Part shown: in pieces, positions 26,931-34,109 of the stretch
How the letters are laid out: the number at the start of each line of letters is the position of its first letter
How positions within the stretch are numbered: the stretch's first letter is position 1
NCBI GenBank assembly: GCA_013214205.1
Contig: JABSPQ010000363.1
Coordinates: 1 to 34,897, forward strand
DNA length: 34,897 nucleotides
DNA from: Flavobacteriales bacterium
GTDB lineage: Bacteria; Bacteroidota; Bacteroidia; DT-38
Reading direction: 5' to 3'
Program-made: the position numbers and the translations under genes
The notes under the pieces: generated by a model
Seen by the model: the letters and a program-made list of their open reading frames with translations, nothing else
Told to the model about the DNA's origin: nothing
The model's database searches: none

Positions 26931-28445
26931 TTATTTACTTCCAGAATAGGCTTCTTCGTCTTTGTATGGGAACCACCAAAACTCTTGTTCCGATACATTT
27001 GGATCTATCATTGCCAATTTGGTATGACGGAATGTATCTAATCCTTCCGAGCCCAACTGACGACCCATTCCTGAGAATTTCTGACCACCAAACGGGCCTG
27101 CATCATTATCTAATAAAGGAGCATTGATCCAAATCATTCCCGATTCAATTTCGTTAACACCTCTCAAGGCTTCTTTTAAATCAGTTGTGTAAACCGTTCC
27201 TCCCAATCCAAATTCTGATTGATTGGCAAATTCAATTGCTTGATCGAAACTGTCCACTTTACAAATTGGAGCAACAGGTCCGAAGCTTTCGTTGTGCATA
27301 ATGTCCATTTCTTGAGTAACTCCTGTAAGTACAATTGGACTTGTCCACCAACCTTTTTCGAAAAGTTCACCTTCTGGTCGTCCACCACCATATGCAACCA
27401 CAGCACCCTGATCAATGGCATTCGCAATAATTTTTTCGTATCGATCTAATTCACGTTTAGAAACCATTGGGCCAATATCTACCTTACCCAATCCATCGCC
27501 AATTCTTAATTTACTTACCTCAGCAATCAACTTTTCTACATACTCATCATGGATGTCTTTGTGAATATAAAATCGCTCGGCACTGGTACAAACCTGACCA
27601 CAATGAATGTTTGCAGCAAATGCGCCTCCACGTGCAGCAACATCTAACGGAGCCGACGGCATCACGATAAAAGGATCATTTCCAGACGCTTCAATCGTAC
27701 ATCTCTTAAATAGTTTGGCACACTCCGAAGCAACAATTTTTCCTGTTGGTACACTCCCTGTGAAACCCACCATATGTGTGTCTTTACTGCCAACTAATTG
27801 AGCACCTACACGGCCATGACCGGTTACACATTGCACCAATCCTGCTGGTAAACAATCGAATGCTTCTAACATTTTAAGGCTCGAAAGTGAAGTTAATTCA
27901 GATGGTTTTAAAATTACAGAATTCCCCGAAGCCAACGCTGCCGCTGCACTCCAAACAAAAAGACAATAAGGGAAATTGTAAGGCATAATTAAAGCTACCA
28001 CACCAAGCGGTTCTTTAATGGTGTAATGCAGTTGACCTTCTACAGCAGGTCCTAAAACCTTTCCGTTCTCGTGTCGTGCTACCTCTGCATAATAATCCAT
28101 TGCTGTTATAGACCAACTCACCTCATCGAATGCTTCTTTATAAGGTTTTCCGCTTTCTCTTGTAAGCAACTCGGCCATTTCTGGCTGAATTTCCCTCATT
28201 CTGCGAGCGGCTTCATGCAATAATTCGGAACGATGAAGATGATCTGTTTTCTTCCATTCTTTTTGAATCGTTTTTGCGGTGGCAATCACATCCAAAACTT
28301 CTTGCTCCGTACAATCGGCATATTTGCCAATAATTTCTTCGTTTGTAGGGTTAATTACATCGAATAATTCGCCTGCACTTTTTACTGATCCTTTGTCGGA
28401 AACATACGACCCGTTTATATTGTTTATTTGATCCAGAACACTCAT
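26931..28445 (-). CDS. NAD(P)-dependent aldehyde dehydrogenase
   Basis: 504 residues from ATG 28445 (the TTG just before it is not needed). ALDH hallmarks are intact: the oxyanion Asn157 in MPYNFP, coenzyme-loop GFTGSVPTG (about 227-235), the general base Glu252 in TIEASGNDP and nucleophile Cys286 in CGQVCTSAER, plus the C-terminal PFGGQKFSGMGR block. The EASG form of the ELGG motif still fits the PROSITE glutamate pattern, so it is only a variant. The substrate is unknown; pairing with a sarcosine/dimethylglycine dehydrogenase-like enzyme suggests turnover of an aldehyde from methylated amine or choline/betaine metabolism, though such demethylation yields formaldehyde or methylene-THF rather than a typical ALDH substrate. 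First gene of the minus-strand run. Confidence 0.92.
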   Translation of the reverse strand: MSVLDQINNINGSYVSDKGSVKSAGELFDVINPTNEEIIGKYADCTEQEVLDVIATAKTIQKEWKKTDHLHRSELLHEAARRMREIQPEMAELLTRESGKPYKEAFDEVSWSITAMDYYAEVARHENGKVLGPAVEGQLHYTIKEPLGVVALIMPYNFPYCLFVWSAAAALASGNSVILKPSELTSLSSLKMLEAFDCLPAGLVQCVTGHGRVGAQLVGSKDTHMVGFTGSVPTGKIVASECAKLFKRCTIEASGNDPFIVMPSAPLDVAARGGAFAANIHCGQVCTSAERFYIHKDIHDEYVEKLIAEVSKLRIGDGLGKVDIGPMVSKRELDRYEKIIANAIDQGAVVAYGGGRPEGELFEKGWWTSPIVLTGVTQEMDIMHNESFGPVAPICKVDSFDQAIEFANQSEFGLGGTVYTTDLKEALRGVNEIESGMIWINAPLLDNDAGPFGGQKFSGMGRQLGSEGLDTFRHTKLAMIDPNVSEQEFWWFPYKDEEAYSGSK

Positions 28446-28476
28446 CAATCTTATATTTAACTATGTTGTTTATTTC

Positions 28477-28490
28477 GACTAAATTTAGTC
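28477..28490. promoter_or_regulatory. Perfect 14-base palindrome in the divergent promoter region, candidate operator
   Basis: GACTAAATTTAGTC lies 31 bases upstream of the aldehyde dehydrogenase ATG and 22 bases upstream of the lipoprotein ATG, in a 67-base gap that must hold both promoters. On each strand its half TAAATTTAG resembles the -7 element TAnnTTTG, so a repressor bound there would block both genes. No regulator gene is adjacent. Confidence 0.45.
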
Positions 28491-28512
28491 ATTATAATCA
28501 GAAACAAGATTA

Positions 28513-29013
28513 ATGAAAAACTACCTAACCTTAAGCATAGCATGCCTTATATTCGTTTGTTCGGCATGTAATAATTCCCAACAAAAAGAAGCTTCTGCAG
28601 AAGATACTCTAACAGAAGCTAATGAATCAACATCACCTAGTGCCGACTCTATAGAAATAGCCAATTCTCTTACTAATTTATTGGCCGATTTAAAGAATGA
28701 AGACTACGATGCTTTCATTAAATATTATGACGAAACTGTAACACAAATTTCTCCAGATGGTGAAACCGTTGTGAAAAAAAGATTCCATTATAAAAATGAG
28801 ATTAAAGCATTGGTTCAATTCGAAAAATTTAAGGTTATTGCTTACGACGTTATTTCAATCTCTTTTTCAGGCAACGAGGCAACTATGAAAGCAGATTATA
28901 AGTTTTCCATTACGGTTGCTGATTCTACAATACTAGAAGACACCAATTTAGAGATCCTTTGGGTTAATAAAGATGGTTGGAAAATCAATAAGGAAAGTTT
29001 AACAATGAAGTAA
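28513..29013 (+). CDS. Putative lipoprotein with NTF2-like fold
   Basis: 166 residues with a type II signal peptide: hydrophobic core then VCSACNN, with Cys19 as likely lipid-bearing residue (the -3 position is Cys rather than Leu, slightly off consensus). Linker rich in Ser/Glu/Thr (about 22-47), then an alpha-beta domain with LLADLKNEDYDAFIKYYDE and a C-terminal strand pair (ILWVNKDGWKINKESL), as in SnoaL/NTF2-like proteins. Envelope, function unknown. Followed by the metallophosphoesterase gene 71 bases later. Confidence 0.7.
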   Translation: MKNYLTLSIACLIFVCSACNNSQQKEASAEDTLTEANESTSPSADSIEIANSLTNLLADLKNEDYDAFIKYYDETVTQISPDGETVVKKRFHYKNEIKALVQFEKFKVIAYDVISISFSGNEATMKADYKFSITVADSTILEDTNLEILWVNKDGWKINKESLTMK

Positions 29014-29084
29014 ACGCTTCATTTTTAAATATCCCTCTACGTTGTTCGTCAACATTAAAAGAACATCAATTTTATTGAACAAGA

Positions 29085-30335
29085 ATGAACAAAATTGTAT
29101 TAGTAGGGATTTTATCTACCCTTATACTTATAGTTGACTACTACGTTTTTCAAGGAGTAAAAAGTGCCACAGGTTCAGCATCCGACGATACCGATCGGTA
29201 TATAAAATTTGGATTCTGGGGACTGACTGCGCTCTCCATATTTGGTGTTGCAATCTACAATCTGCTTCCACCTGAACTAATTGGAAAAGGACTAAGAACA
29301 ATCATAATGGTTTGGTTGTTCATGTTTTACATTTCTAAAATAGTTGTACTGCCATTCTTGATAATCGATGACCTGCGCCGAGGCGTTATGTACCTCATCG
29401 GCAAATTAAGTCCCGAAACCATTACAGTTGAACCGGGCACAGGAATTACGAGATCAAAATTTATGTCGCAAATAGGGTTAGGCCTTGCAGCCATTCCGTT
29501 CTTCTTTTTGATATACGGAGTTGTTTCTGGTGCTCACGATTACAAGGTGATCAACAAGAAAGTAGCGCTTAAAAACTTGCCAGATTCCTTTAAAGGTCTT
29601 CGTATTGGTCAACTTTCCGATATTCACTCTGGAAGTTTCTACAACAAAGAAGCAGTGGAAAAAGGCGTTCAAAAATTAATAAATCAAAAAGTAGATGTGA
29701 TTTTCTTTACAGGTGATTTGGTAAATAACACCGCCGACGAGATGACAAATTACATGGATGTTTTTAATAAAGTGCAGGCTCCCCTTGGCGTATTTTCGGT
29801 ATTAGGAAACCACGATTACGGAGATTATATTCAATGGGGAAGCGCTGCCGCTAAGACTCAAAACTTGGAAGACTTAAAAGCAACACATGGTAAATTGGGT
29901 TGGCAACTTTTAATGAATGAGCATGTGATGCTGGAAAGAGGTGATGACAAAATTGCAATTATCGGGATTGAAAACTGGGGAGCTAAAGCGGATTTCCCGA
30001 AGTACGGCAGCATGGAAAAGGCACACAAAGGAACCGAAGATGCGGCAGTTAAATTGCTATTGTCTCACGATCCGAGCCATTGGGATGCGGAAGTAACTCA
30101 AAAATATAAGGATGTAGATATCATGTTTGCAGGTCATACCCACGGGATGCAATTCGGCGTTGAGATCGGTGATTTAAAATGGAGCCCTGTTAAATACATG
30201 TACAAACAATGGGCTGGGTTGTACGAAAAGTCAGATCAGTTTTTATATGTAAACAGAGGGTTTGGTTTCTTAGGCTATCCTGGTCGGGTTGGGATTTTAC
30301 CCGAGATCACAATCATTGAGTTGGATAAGGCATAG
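29085..30335 (+). CDS. Membrane-anchored metallophosphoesterase
   Basis: 416 residues: about four membrane segments in the first 150, then a calcineurin-like phosphoesterase domain (about 165-410) with the complete metal-binding set: DIHSG, GDLVNN, GNHDYG, LLSHDP and GHTHG. This layout is the YkuE/YaeI-type membrane phosphoesterase; relatives act on lipid phosphates (for example UDP-diacylglucosamine-like molecules) but the substrate here is not known. The active domain would face the periplasm or cytoplasm depending on an even or odd number of TM segments, which I cannot fix. Same strand as the lipoprotein before and protease after (42-base gap). Confidence 0.9.
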   Translation: MNKIVLVGILSTLILIVDYYVFQGVKSATGSASDDTDRYIKFGFWGLTALSIFGVAIYNLLPPELIGKGLRTIIMVWLFMFYISKIVVLPFLIIDDLRRGVMYLIGKLSPETITVEPGTGITRSKFMSQIGLGLAAIPFFFLIYGVVSGAHDYKVINKKVALKNLPDSFKGLRIGQLSDIHSGSFYNKEAVEKGVQKLINQKVDVIFFTGDLVNNTADEMTNYMDVFNKVQAPLGVFSVLGNHDYGDYIQWGSAAAKTQNLEDLKATHGKLGWQLLMNEHVMLERGDDKIAIIGIENWGAKADFPKYGSMEKAHKGTEDAAVKLLLSHDPSHWDAEVTQKYKDVDIMFAGHTHGMQFGVEIGDLKWSPVKYMYKQWAGLYEKSDQFLYVNRGFGFLGYPGRVGILPEITIIELDKA

Positions 30336-30377
30336 CTAAAAATTGGTTATTTTAGAGGCTGAACCAAACGGCTTTCT

Positions 30378-31259
30378 ATGACCCGAATTCTATTTCTTGC
30401 ATTTTTCTTTGGAAGTTTTATCAATGTTTTTGCTGGCGAAAAGAAACCACCACAATCAATAGATACATTACAATCAGTTCATTTTGATGCAATTGACCAG
30501 AAAGCAAAAATTGCTGTTGGGAAGATTATGCAATACACTGGTTTGCCTCAAAATTTTATAATCGTAAATGAGGATGTGAGAACAGCAGTGGCTTACATAA
30601 AGAACAGAAAAAGATACATTGCTTACAACGACGATTTTATTAAAAGGATTTTAGACGAAACTCAAACAGATTGGTCTGCTGTAAGCATTTTAGCCCATGA
30701 GTTGGCGCATCATTTAGCAGGTCATACAATAAACATTAGAGAACAAAGCCCTGGAGATGAACTGGAATGTGATATTTTCTCGGGGTTTATTTTGTACCGA
30801 ATGGGCGCAACTATGGAAGAAGCCAATGTCGCCATGGAAAAGTTTGTGCCAGATACTACTAATAAAATCCATCCTCCCAAATCTGCTAGGCTCCAAGCTA
30901 TTAAAACTGGCTGGCTGCAAGCCAAAGCTTTAGACAATGTCGATGCAGCTATTTCATCGGATGCTGTTAACACGAAAAAGGAGGTTAAAATGACTTACGA
31001 ACTAACGTTGACGGGAGATGACAACCTATATTTTATAGATGATAACGATCGAGTAATTTGGTTTGACAATTATGGTACCCCTATTGTTATTGGGATGATA
31101 AAAGAACCAGAATCTAAAAGTTACCAGTGGACTTATTCCTACCAAGACAAAAATTATGGTGTAGATTTTAAAGGAAAAATATGGCGATCATCTAATCATG
31201 GGGCCATGGCCATTATTGGGCAGGTATTTAAGATTATTGTGAAGGAAGAGGAAGAGTAG
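30378..31259 (+). CDS. M48-like exported zinc metalloprotease
   Basis: 293 residues with a signal peptide (ending about residue 19, INVFA). The catalytic site is H107-E-L-A-H111-H112 followed by the second zinc region GDELECDIFSGFILYRMG, in which Glu130 and Asp132 occupy the positions of the third ligand and partner Asp of the M48 (HtpX/Oma1-like) family. Residues about 195-293 form a beta-rich C-terminal domain (NDRVIWFDNYG, KIWRSSNHG). No membrane segments after the signal, so likely periplasmic. Ends 3 bases before a convergent ORF6N remnant. Confidence 0.82.
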   Translation: MTRILFLAFFFGSFINVFAGEKKPPQSIDTLQSVHFDAIDQKAKIAVGKIMQYTGLPQNFIIVNEDVRTAVAYIKNRKRYIAYNDDFIKRILDETQTDWSAVSILAHELAHHLAGHTINIREQSPGDELECDIFSGFILYRMGATMEEANVAMEKFVPDTTNKIHPPKSARLQAIKTGWLQAKALDNVDAAISSDAVNTKKEVKMTYELTLTGDDNLYFIDDNDRVIWFDNYGTPIVIGMIKEPESKSYQWTYSYQDKNYGVDFKGKIWRSSNHGAMAIIGQVFKIIVKEEEE

Positions 31260-31262
31260 CTT

Positions 31263-31613
31263 CTACCCTTTTCTCACTTTGTTTTTGAACCCAATTCTTT
31301 TTCGAGGCTCTGCGATTTCTTTACTCTCCACTAATTCGTCGAGATAACTAAACACCAATTCTATGTTTTTATCTTGATTGTTAAGTTTCTTCTTAATCTG
31401 TTCTACATCACTTTTGATTCCTAAATTCTCGGTAAAAAAAGCACGCATTTTAATAAATACACGAACAATTTGAATGTTGGCCTGAATCGCTCTATCGTTA
31501 TTTAAAACGCTTGCCAGCATTACCGCTCCGTGCTCTGTAAATACATATGGCAGAGCAGAAGAGTACTTAATATTCTCGAGGTGGTCGCAATTTGCGACCA
31601 CCTCAAACTGTTT
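31263..31613 (-). pseudogene. C-terminal remnant of an ORF6N-domain DNA-binding protein
   Basis: The open frame runs from just after a TAA (31614-31616) and encodes KQFEVVANCDHLENIKYSS, then LPYVFTEHGAVMLASVLNN, the hallmark centre of ORF6N (phage/plasmid KilA-like) proteins, and a C-terminal coiled-coil-like helix (IKKKLNNQDKNIELVF). Full members are about 190-300 aa with an N-terminal half (VMLDFDLAELY-type) that is missing here; upstream sequence is non-coding. It could initiate at GTG 31601 but lacks the first part of the fold. The gene is therefore a truncated, probably dead remnant of a mobile-element gene. A palindrome of the cluster at 31578-31925 forms its first codons (VVANCDHL). 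Confidence 0.75.
31578..31604. repeat. Palindrome unit 1 (GAGGTGGTCGCAA core)
   Basis: 13-base arms (31578-31590 and 31592-31604) separated by one T; perfect match. Read on the minus strand it is in frame with the ORF6N remnant and encodes EVVANCDHL. The central base is T on the plus strand, so this unit is in the opposite orientation to units 2 and 3. Confidence 0.9.
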
Positions 31614-31718
31614 TTATATCGTAGTTACTGAAACACAGATCATTTCTTTCTTAATAATTACAGGTAAACCAAGTGGTTTTCTATTGAAAACACTAATCAA
31701 TAAAACTAAATATAAAGG

Positions 31719-31747
31719 GAAGGTGGTCGCAAATTGCGACCACCTTC
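31719..31747. repeat. Palindrome unit 2
   Basis: 14-base perfect arms GAAGGTGGTCGCAA (31719-31732) and TTGCGACCACCTTC (31734-31747) with one central A. It is the longest perfect unit. No gene overlaps it. Confidence 0.9.
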
Positions 31748-31862
31748 AACAATACAATACCTCTAATACACCCTTAACAAAACGAGCTAAACACCAATAT
31801 CCATAGGCAAAACGAGAGCTTTTATAATAAATAAGTAATTGAAAAAAATTGATAATAAAATG

Positions 31863-31889
31863 AAGGTGGTCGCAAATTGCGACCACCTT
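31863..31889. repeat. Palindrome unit 3
   Basis: 13-base perfect arms AAGGTGGTCGCAA (31863-31875) and TTGCGACCACCTT (31877-31889) with one central A, same orientation as unit 2. Confidence 0.9.
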
Positions 31890-31896
31890 TAATGCT

Positions 31897-31925
31897 TTCT
31901 AAGGTCGCATTTTGCGGCCTTAGAA
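31897..31925. repeat. Palindrome unit 4, degenerate; possible terminator of the anti-sigma operon
   Basis: TTCTAAGGTCGCA (31897-31909) and TGCGGCCTTAGAA (31913-31925) pair with one mismatch around TTT. It lacks the GGTGG outer part of units 1-3 and has instead TTCTAA. It begins 12 bases beyond the stop of the anti-sigma gene and could end that transcript, although no clear T-run follows. Confidence 0.65.
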
Positions 31926-31937
31926 GTAATTATTCGT

Positions 31938-32909
31938 TTAAAAAATCATAATTAGCTTTTGGCGAGAGCCTATTGACTTACCGTTTTTTGTGGCTGGGTT
32001 CCACTTTGGCATTTCGTCTAATATTTTAATTGCAAATTCATTCAAATCTTTATTAGTGCTTTTCTTCACTTTAGAACGACCTATTTTTCCATTTGTATCC
32101 AAATCAAAAATGACCTCAACCTCTCCTTTAAGCTTCGTCATTTTTTTTGCCACGGCAGTCAAGTAGTTTTTTAACTCTTTATCACCTCCGGGGAAATATG
32201 CTACAGCATTTCCATTGTCCTCTGCGCCATACGCATAACCTCCCTTCGTTCTTCTCTTTTTTCTTACAGGAGCATTAATTGAACTAGAACCAATGATAGA
32301 AACTTTCTCTACAACCGAATCCATAACAAATGGCTCAATAGTATTTACAATAGCCAACTCATTAGGCTCATCTATATTGATTTCATTAATAGTCGAATCG
32401 TAATACTCTATGTTGTCATCGGCATCTATTGTTGCAACTTGCAGAATAAGCCGCTCCTCTATTCTATGAATTACTTTAATAGGAGTTTCTTCATTCGTTG
32501 TAACAGATTCAACAGGAATAGTCTCACCAAATATTATTTCGACAGGCTGTTCTTGTTTAATCTCAGCCATTGCAGCTCCATCTGTGCTAGAATTTAAATA
32601 AACGTACCCACCCCCTACTGTAATTAACAGAACAACTGCAGCAGCCATGTTTATCCAATTCTGTTCATGCTTTCTTTCCGTTGATAAATCTACTCGCTTA
32701 GCAACCTTATCATTAATATGATTAATCTTTTCGCTCCCATGTTCAGCTATCATTTCTAATGTATCCGAACACATTTCGCAATCAACTAAATGTTGCTCTA
32801 CCAAATGAGCCTTGTCGTTATCCAATTGATCTTTGTGATAAGCCGTCAATTCTTCCATCGACAAGCAACCTGATGTATCTACAATATTCTCCATATTATT
32901 TCTGTCCAT
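31938..32909 (-). CDS. Zinc-finger anti-sigma factor fused to a TonB C-terminal domain
   Basis: 323 residues. The N-terminal anti-sigma zinc finger has H40-x3-C44-x2-C47 in an HLVDCEMC context (plus an upstream Cys15), as in RsrA/ZAS-type anti-sigma factors. One membrane segment follows (about 86-105, AAAVVLLITVGGGYVYL). The periplasmic part has a linker of about 100 residues and ends (about 238-323) in a TonB C-terminal-like domain (VEVIFDLDTNGKIGRSKVKKS, then MPKWNPATKNGKS). The N-terminus would hold a sigma factor; the C-terminus could contact an outer-membrane partner, a role normally played by FecR or TonB. Two ATGs are possible (32909, overlapping the sigma gene by 14 bases, or 32894). 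Fusion of these two domains is seen in Bacteroidota but its signal is not known to me. Confidence 0.85.
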   Translation of the reverse strand: MDRNNMENIVDTSGCLSMEELTAYHKDQLDNDKAHLVEQHLVDCEMCSDTLEMIAEHGSEKINHINDKVAKRVDLSTERKHEQNWINMAAAVVLLITVGGGYVYLNSSTDGAAMAEIKQEQPVEIIFGETIPVESVTTNEETPIKVIHRIEERLILQVATIDADDNIEYYDSTINEINIDEPNELAIVNTIEPFVMDSVVEKVSIIGSSSINAPVRKKRRTKGGYAYGAEDNGNAVAYFPGGDKELKNYLTAVAKKMTKLKGEVEVIFDLDTNGKIGRSKVKKSTNKDLNEFAIKILDEMPKWNPATKNGKSIGSRQKLIMIF

Positions 32910-33477
32910 CTTTTGATAATAGAATGCCTAATTTCCTCTTTCCATTTTGAATATGACTTTTAATCTCCTTGAACGAAAAGCCCGTTTCTACCTCCATTTC
33001 TTTGTACCGCATTTTCTTCAAATAAAACAATTCTATGCAAATCCTTTGCTCATCTTTAAGCTCACCAATACAATTTTCCAACTCATCAAGCCGAGCCTCG
33101 TTGATGGTTTTATTAGATAGGTCTATTTCATCCTCATTTTCCATAAAATAAGTGAACTGATCTATCATTTTACCTTCTCGGTTGTCTTTTCTTATCTGTT
33201 TTAAACAATGATTTTTTACCACACTAAACAACCAACCCTTAAAATTGGTGACTTCTGTATGTTTTAAATCATTAGTTAAAATTTCAAAAACCTCCATTGC
33301 CGCATCCTCTGCCTTGGCCTCATTTTTAGAATATTTAAAAGCAATAGAAATAACAAGGTGTTGGTGTCGTTTGAAAAGAAACCCTACAATTTCAAGGTCG
33401 TCTTTCTCCTTATATAGTTGAACTAAATCAACATCTGAAAGTTGTTCAAAATTTCTCTTTCTATTGAAAAACAGCAC
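32896..33477 (-). CDS. ECF RNA polymerase sigma factor
   Basis: 193 residues from GTG 33477. Region 2 includes AEDAAMEVFEILTNDL and FKGWLFSVVKNHCLKQIRKD; region 4 includes LKDEQRICIELFYLKKMRYKEMEVETGFSFKEIKSHIQNGKRKLG, an intact helix-turn-helix. Its stop overlaps the anti-sigma start, giving translational coupling expected of a sigma/anti-sigma pair. The target genes are unknown; the divergent gene pair at 33575 and 34110 is the nearest candidate. It differs clearly from the sigma factor at 14758-15342, so the two are separate systems. Confidence 0.9.
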   Translation of the reverse strand: MLFFNRKRNFEQLSDVDLVQLYKEKDDLEIVGFLFKRHQHLVISIAFKYSKNEAKAEDAAMEVFEILTNDLKHTEVTNFKGWLFSVVKNHCLKQIRKDNREGKMIDQFTYFMENEDEIDLSNKTINEARLDELENCIGELKDEQRICIELFYLKKMRYKEMEVETGFSFKEIKSHIQNGKRKLGILLSKDGQK

Positions 33478-33501
33478 CTGATTCTAAAATTAAATGAAAA
33501 T

Positions 33502-33522
33502 GTTTTATGGAATTTATAAAAC
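33502..33522. promoter_or_regulatory. Inverted repeat in the divergent region, possible operator
   Basis: GTTTTAT (33502-33508) and ATAAAAC (33516-33522) flank a 7-base centre, in the 97-base gap between the sigma gene and the divergent cysteine-rich gene. AT-rich and weak; it could be chance. Confidence 0.25.
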
Positions 33523-33574
33523 CTCGTCCCTAAAGCATAAGGAACAGATATAAACTTTTTAAAATATTTTGAAC

Positions 33575-34069
33575 ATGAACCAACCTCAAATAAATAATTC
33601 TTGTCCAATGGCCAATTTTCGAATAGATGATAATAACGGTGTTAGGCATTGTGGATCTTGCAATAGAACGATAATTGATTTTTCGGATATGTCGCCTCAA
33701 GAGATTGCCAACCATTTTACCAACAACAAAACCGCCTGCGGTATTTTTAATAGCGATCAAGTGATTGTACCCAATCATGGTTTTGCATACCAAGCGAAGT
33801 ACAGTTTGCTTGTTTTAATCTCAGTTATCGGATTCAACGTTTCTCCTTTGAAAGCACAAAACACTCAGCACCCCACCGACACAATTAACGAAAGTGGTCA
33901 TCCGTATGTAAAAGAATCCAATAATGAGAGATACTCTGAACCACCTAATCTTGAATCATCGCTAAGCGATATAGAAATAACCAACAAGAAAAAGAAAGGT
34001 TTTTTAAAACGAATCTTCACTAGGAAACCGAAGAACGTTTATCGCATTACTGGTGGCGTTTCATTCTGA
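33575..34069 (+). CDS. Zinc-ribbon-like one-TM protein, paralogue 1
   Basis: 164 residues from ATG 33575. The N-terminal domain has C10-x15-C26-x2-C29-x25-C55 in contexts HCGSCNRTIIDFSDMS and ACGIFNSDQV, the pattern of an uncharacterised zinc-ribbon-like domain found at the N-terminus of many Bacteroidota membrane proteins (C-x2-C...DF...CGxF). A single membrane segment follows (about 75-92, SLLVLISVIGFNVSP), ending KAQ, and then a periplasmic, acidic/Ser-rich linker and a basic tail (KKKKGFLKRIFTRK). In larger relatives the segment after the membrane holds a carboxypeptidase-regulatory-like or TonB domain; here only the tail remains. Not recognised by function. Divergent from a sigma/anti-sigma pair and followed by its paralogue 40 bases later. 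Confidence 0.75.
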   Translation: MNQPQINNSCPMANFRIDDNNGVRHCGSCNRTIIDFSDMSPQEIANHFTNNKTACGIFNSDQVIVPNHGFAYQAKYSLLVLISVIGFNVSPLKAQNTQHPTDTINESGHPYVKESNNERYSEPPNLESSLSDIEITNKKKKGFLKRIFTRKPKNVYRITGGVSF

Positions 34070-34109
34070 TTTTATCCAAATAATTTCCATTTTAGTTCGT
34101 TAAACAAAC

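Larger units (their letters stand above)
31578..31925. repeat. Cluster of four related palindromes
   Basis: Four hairpin-forming units share a GGTCGCAA/TTGCGACC core. The centres of the first three lie at about 31591, 31733 and 31876, spaced 142 and 143 bases, and a degenerate fourth at 31911. The spacers do not resemble each other by eye, so this is not a simple tandem duplication of a longer unit. The stretch from 31614 to 31937 has no gene; this cluster is all it holds. Confidence 0.85.

Noticed and set aside
26931-28445. The EASG sequence in the aldehyde dehydrogenase as loss of the conserved glutamate motif
   Set aside because: Glu252 and the following Gly are present and the stretch still fits the published pattern for this site.
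31578-31925. Palindrome cluster as a CRISPR array
   Set aside because: Spacing of about 142 bases is far too long, the units are true palindromes, spacers are not uniform, and no cas gene is nearby.
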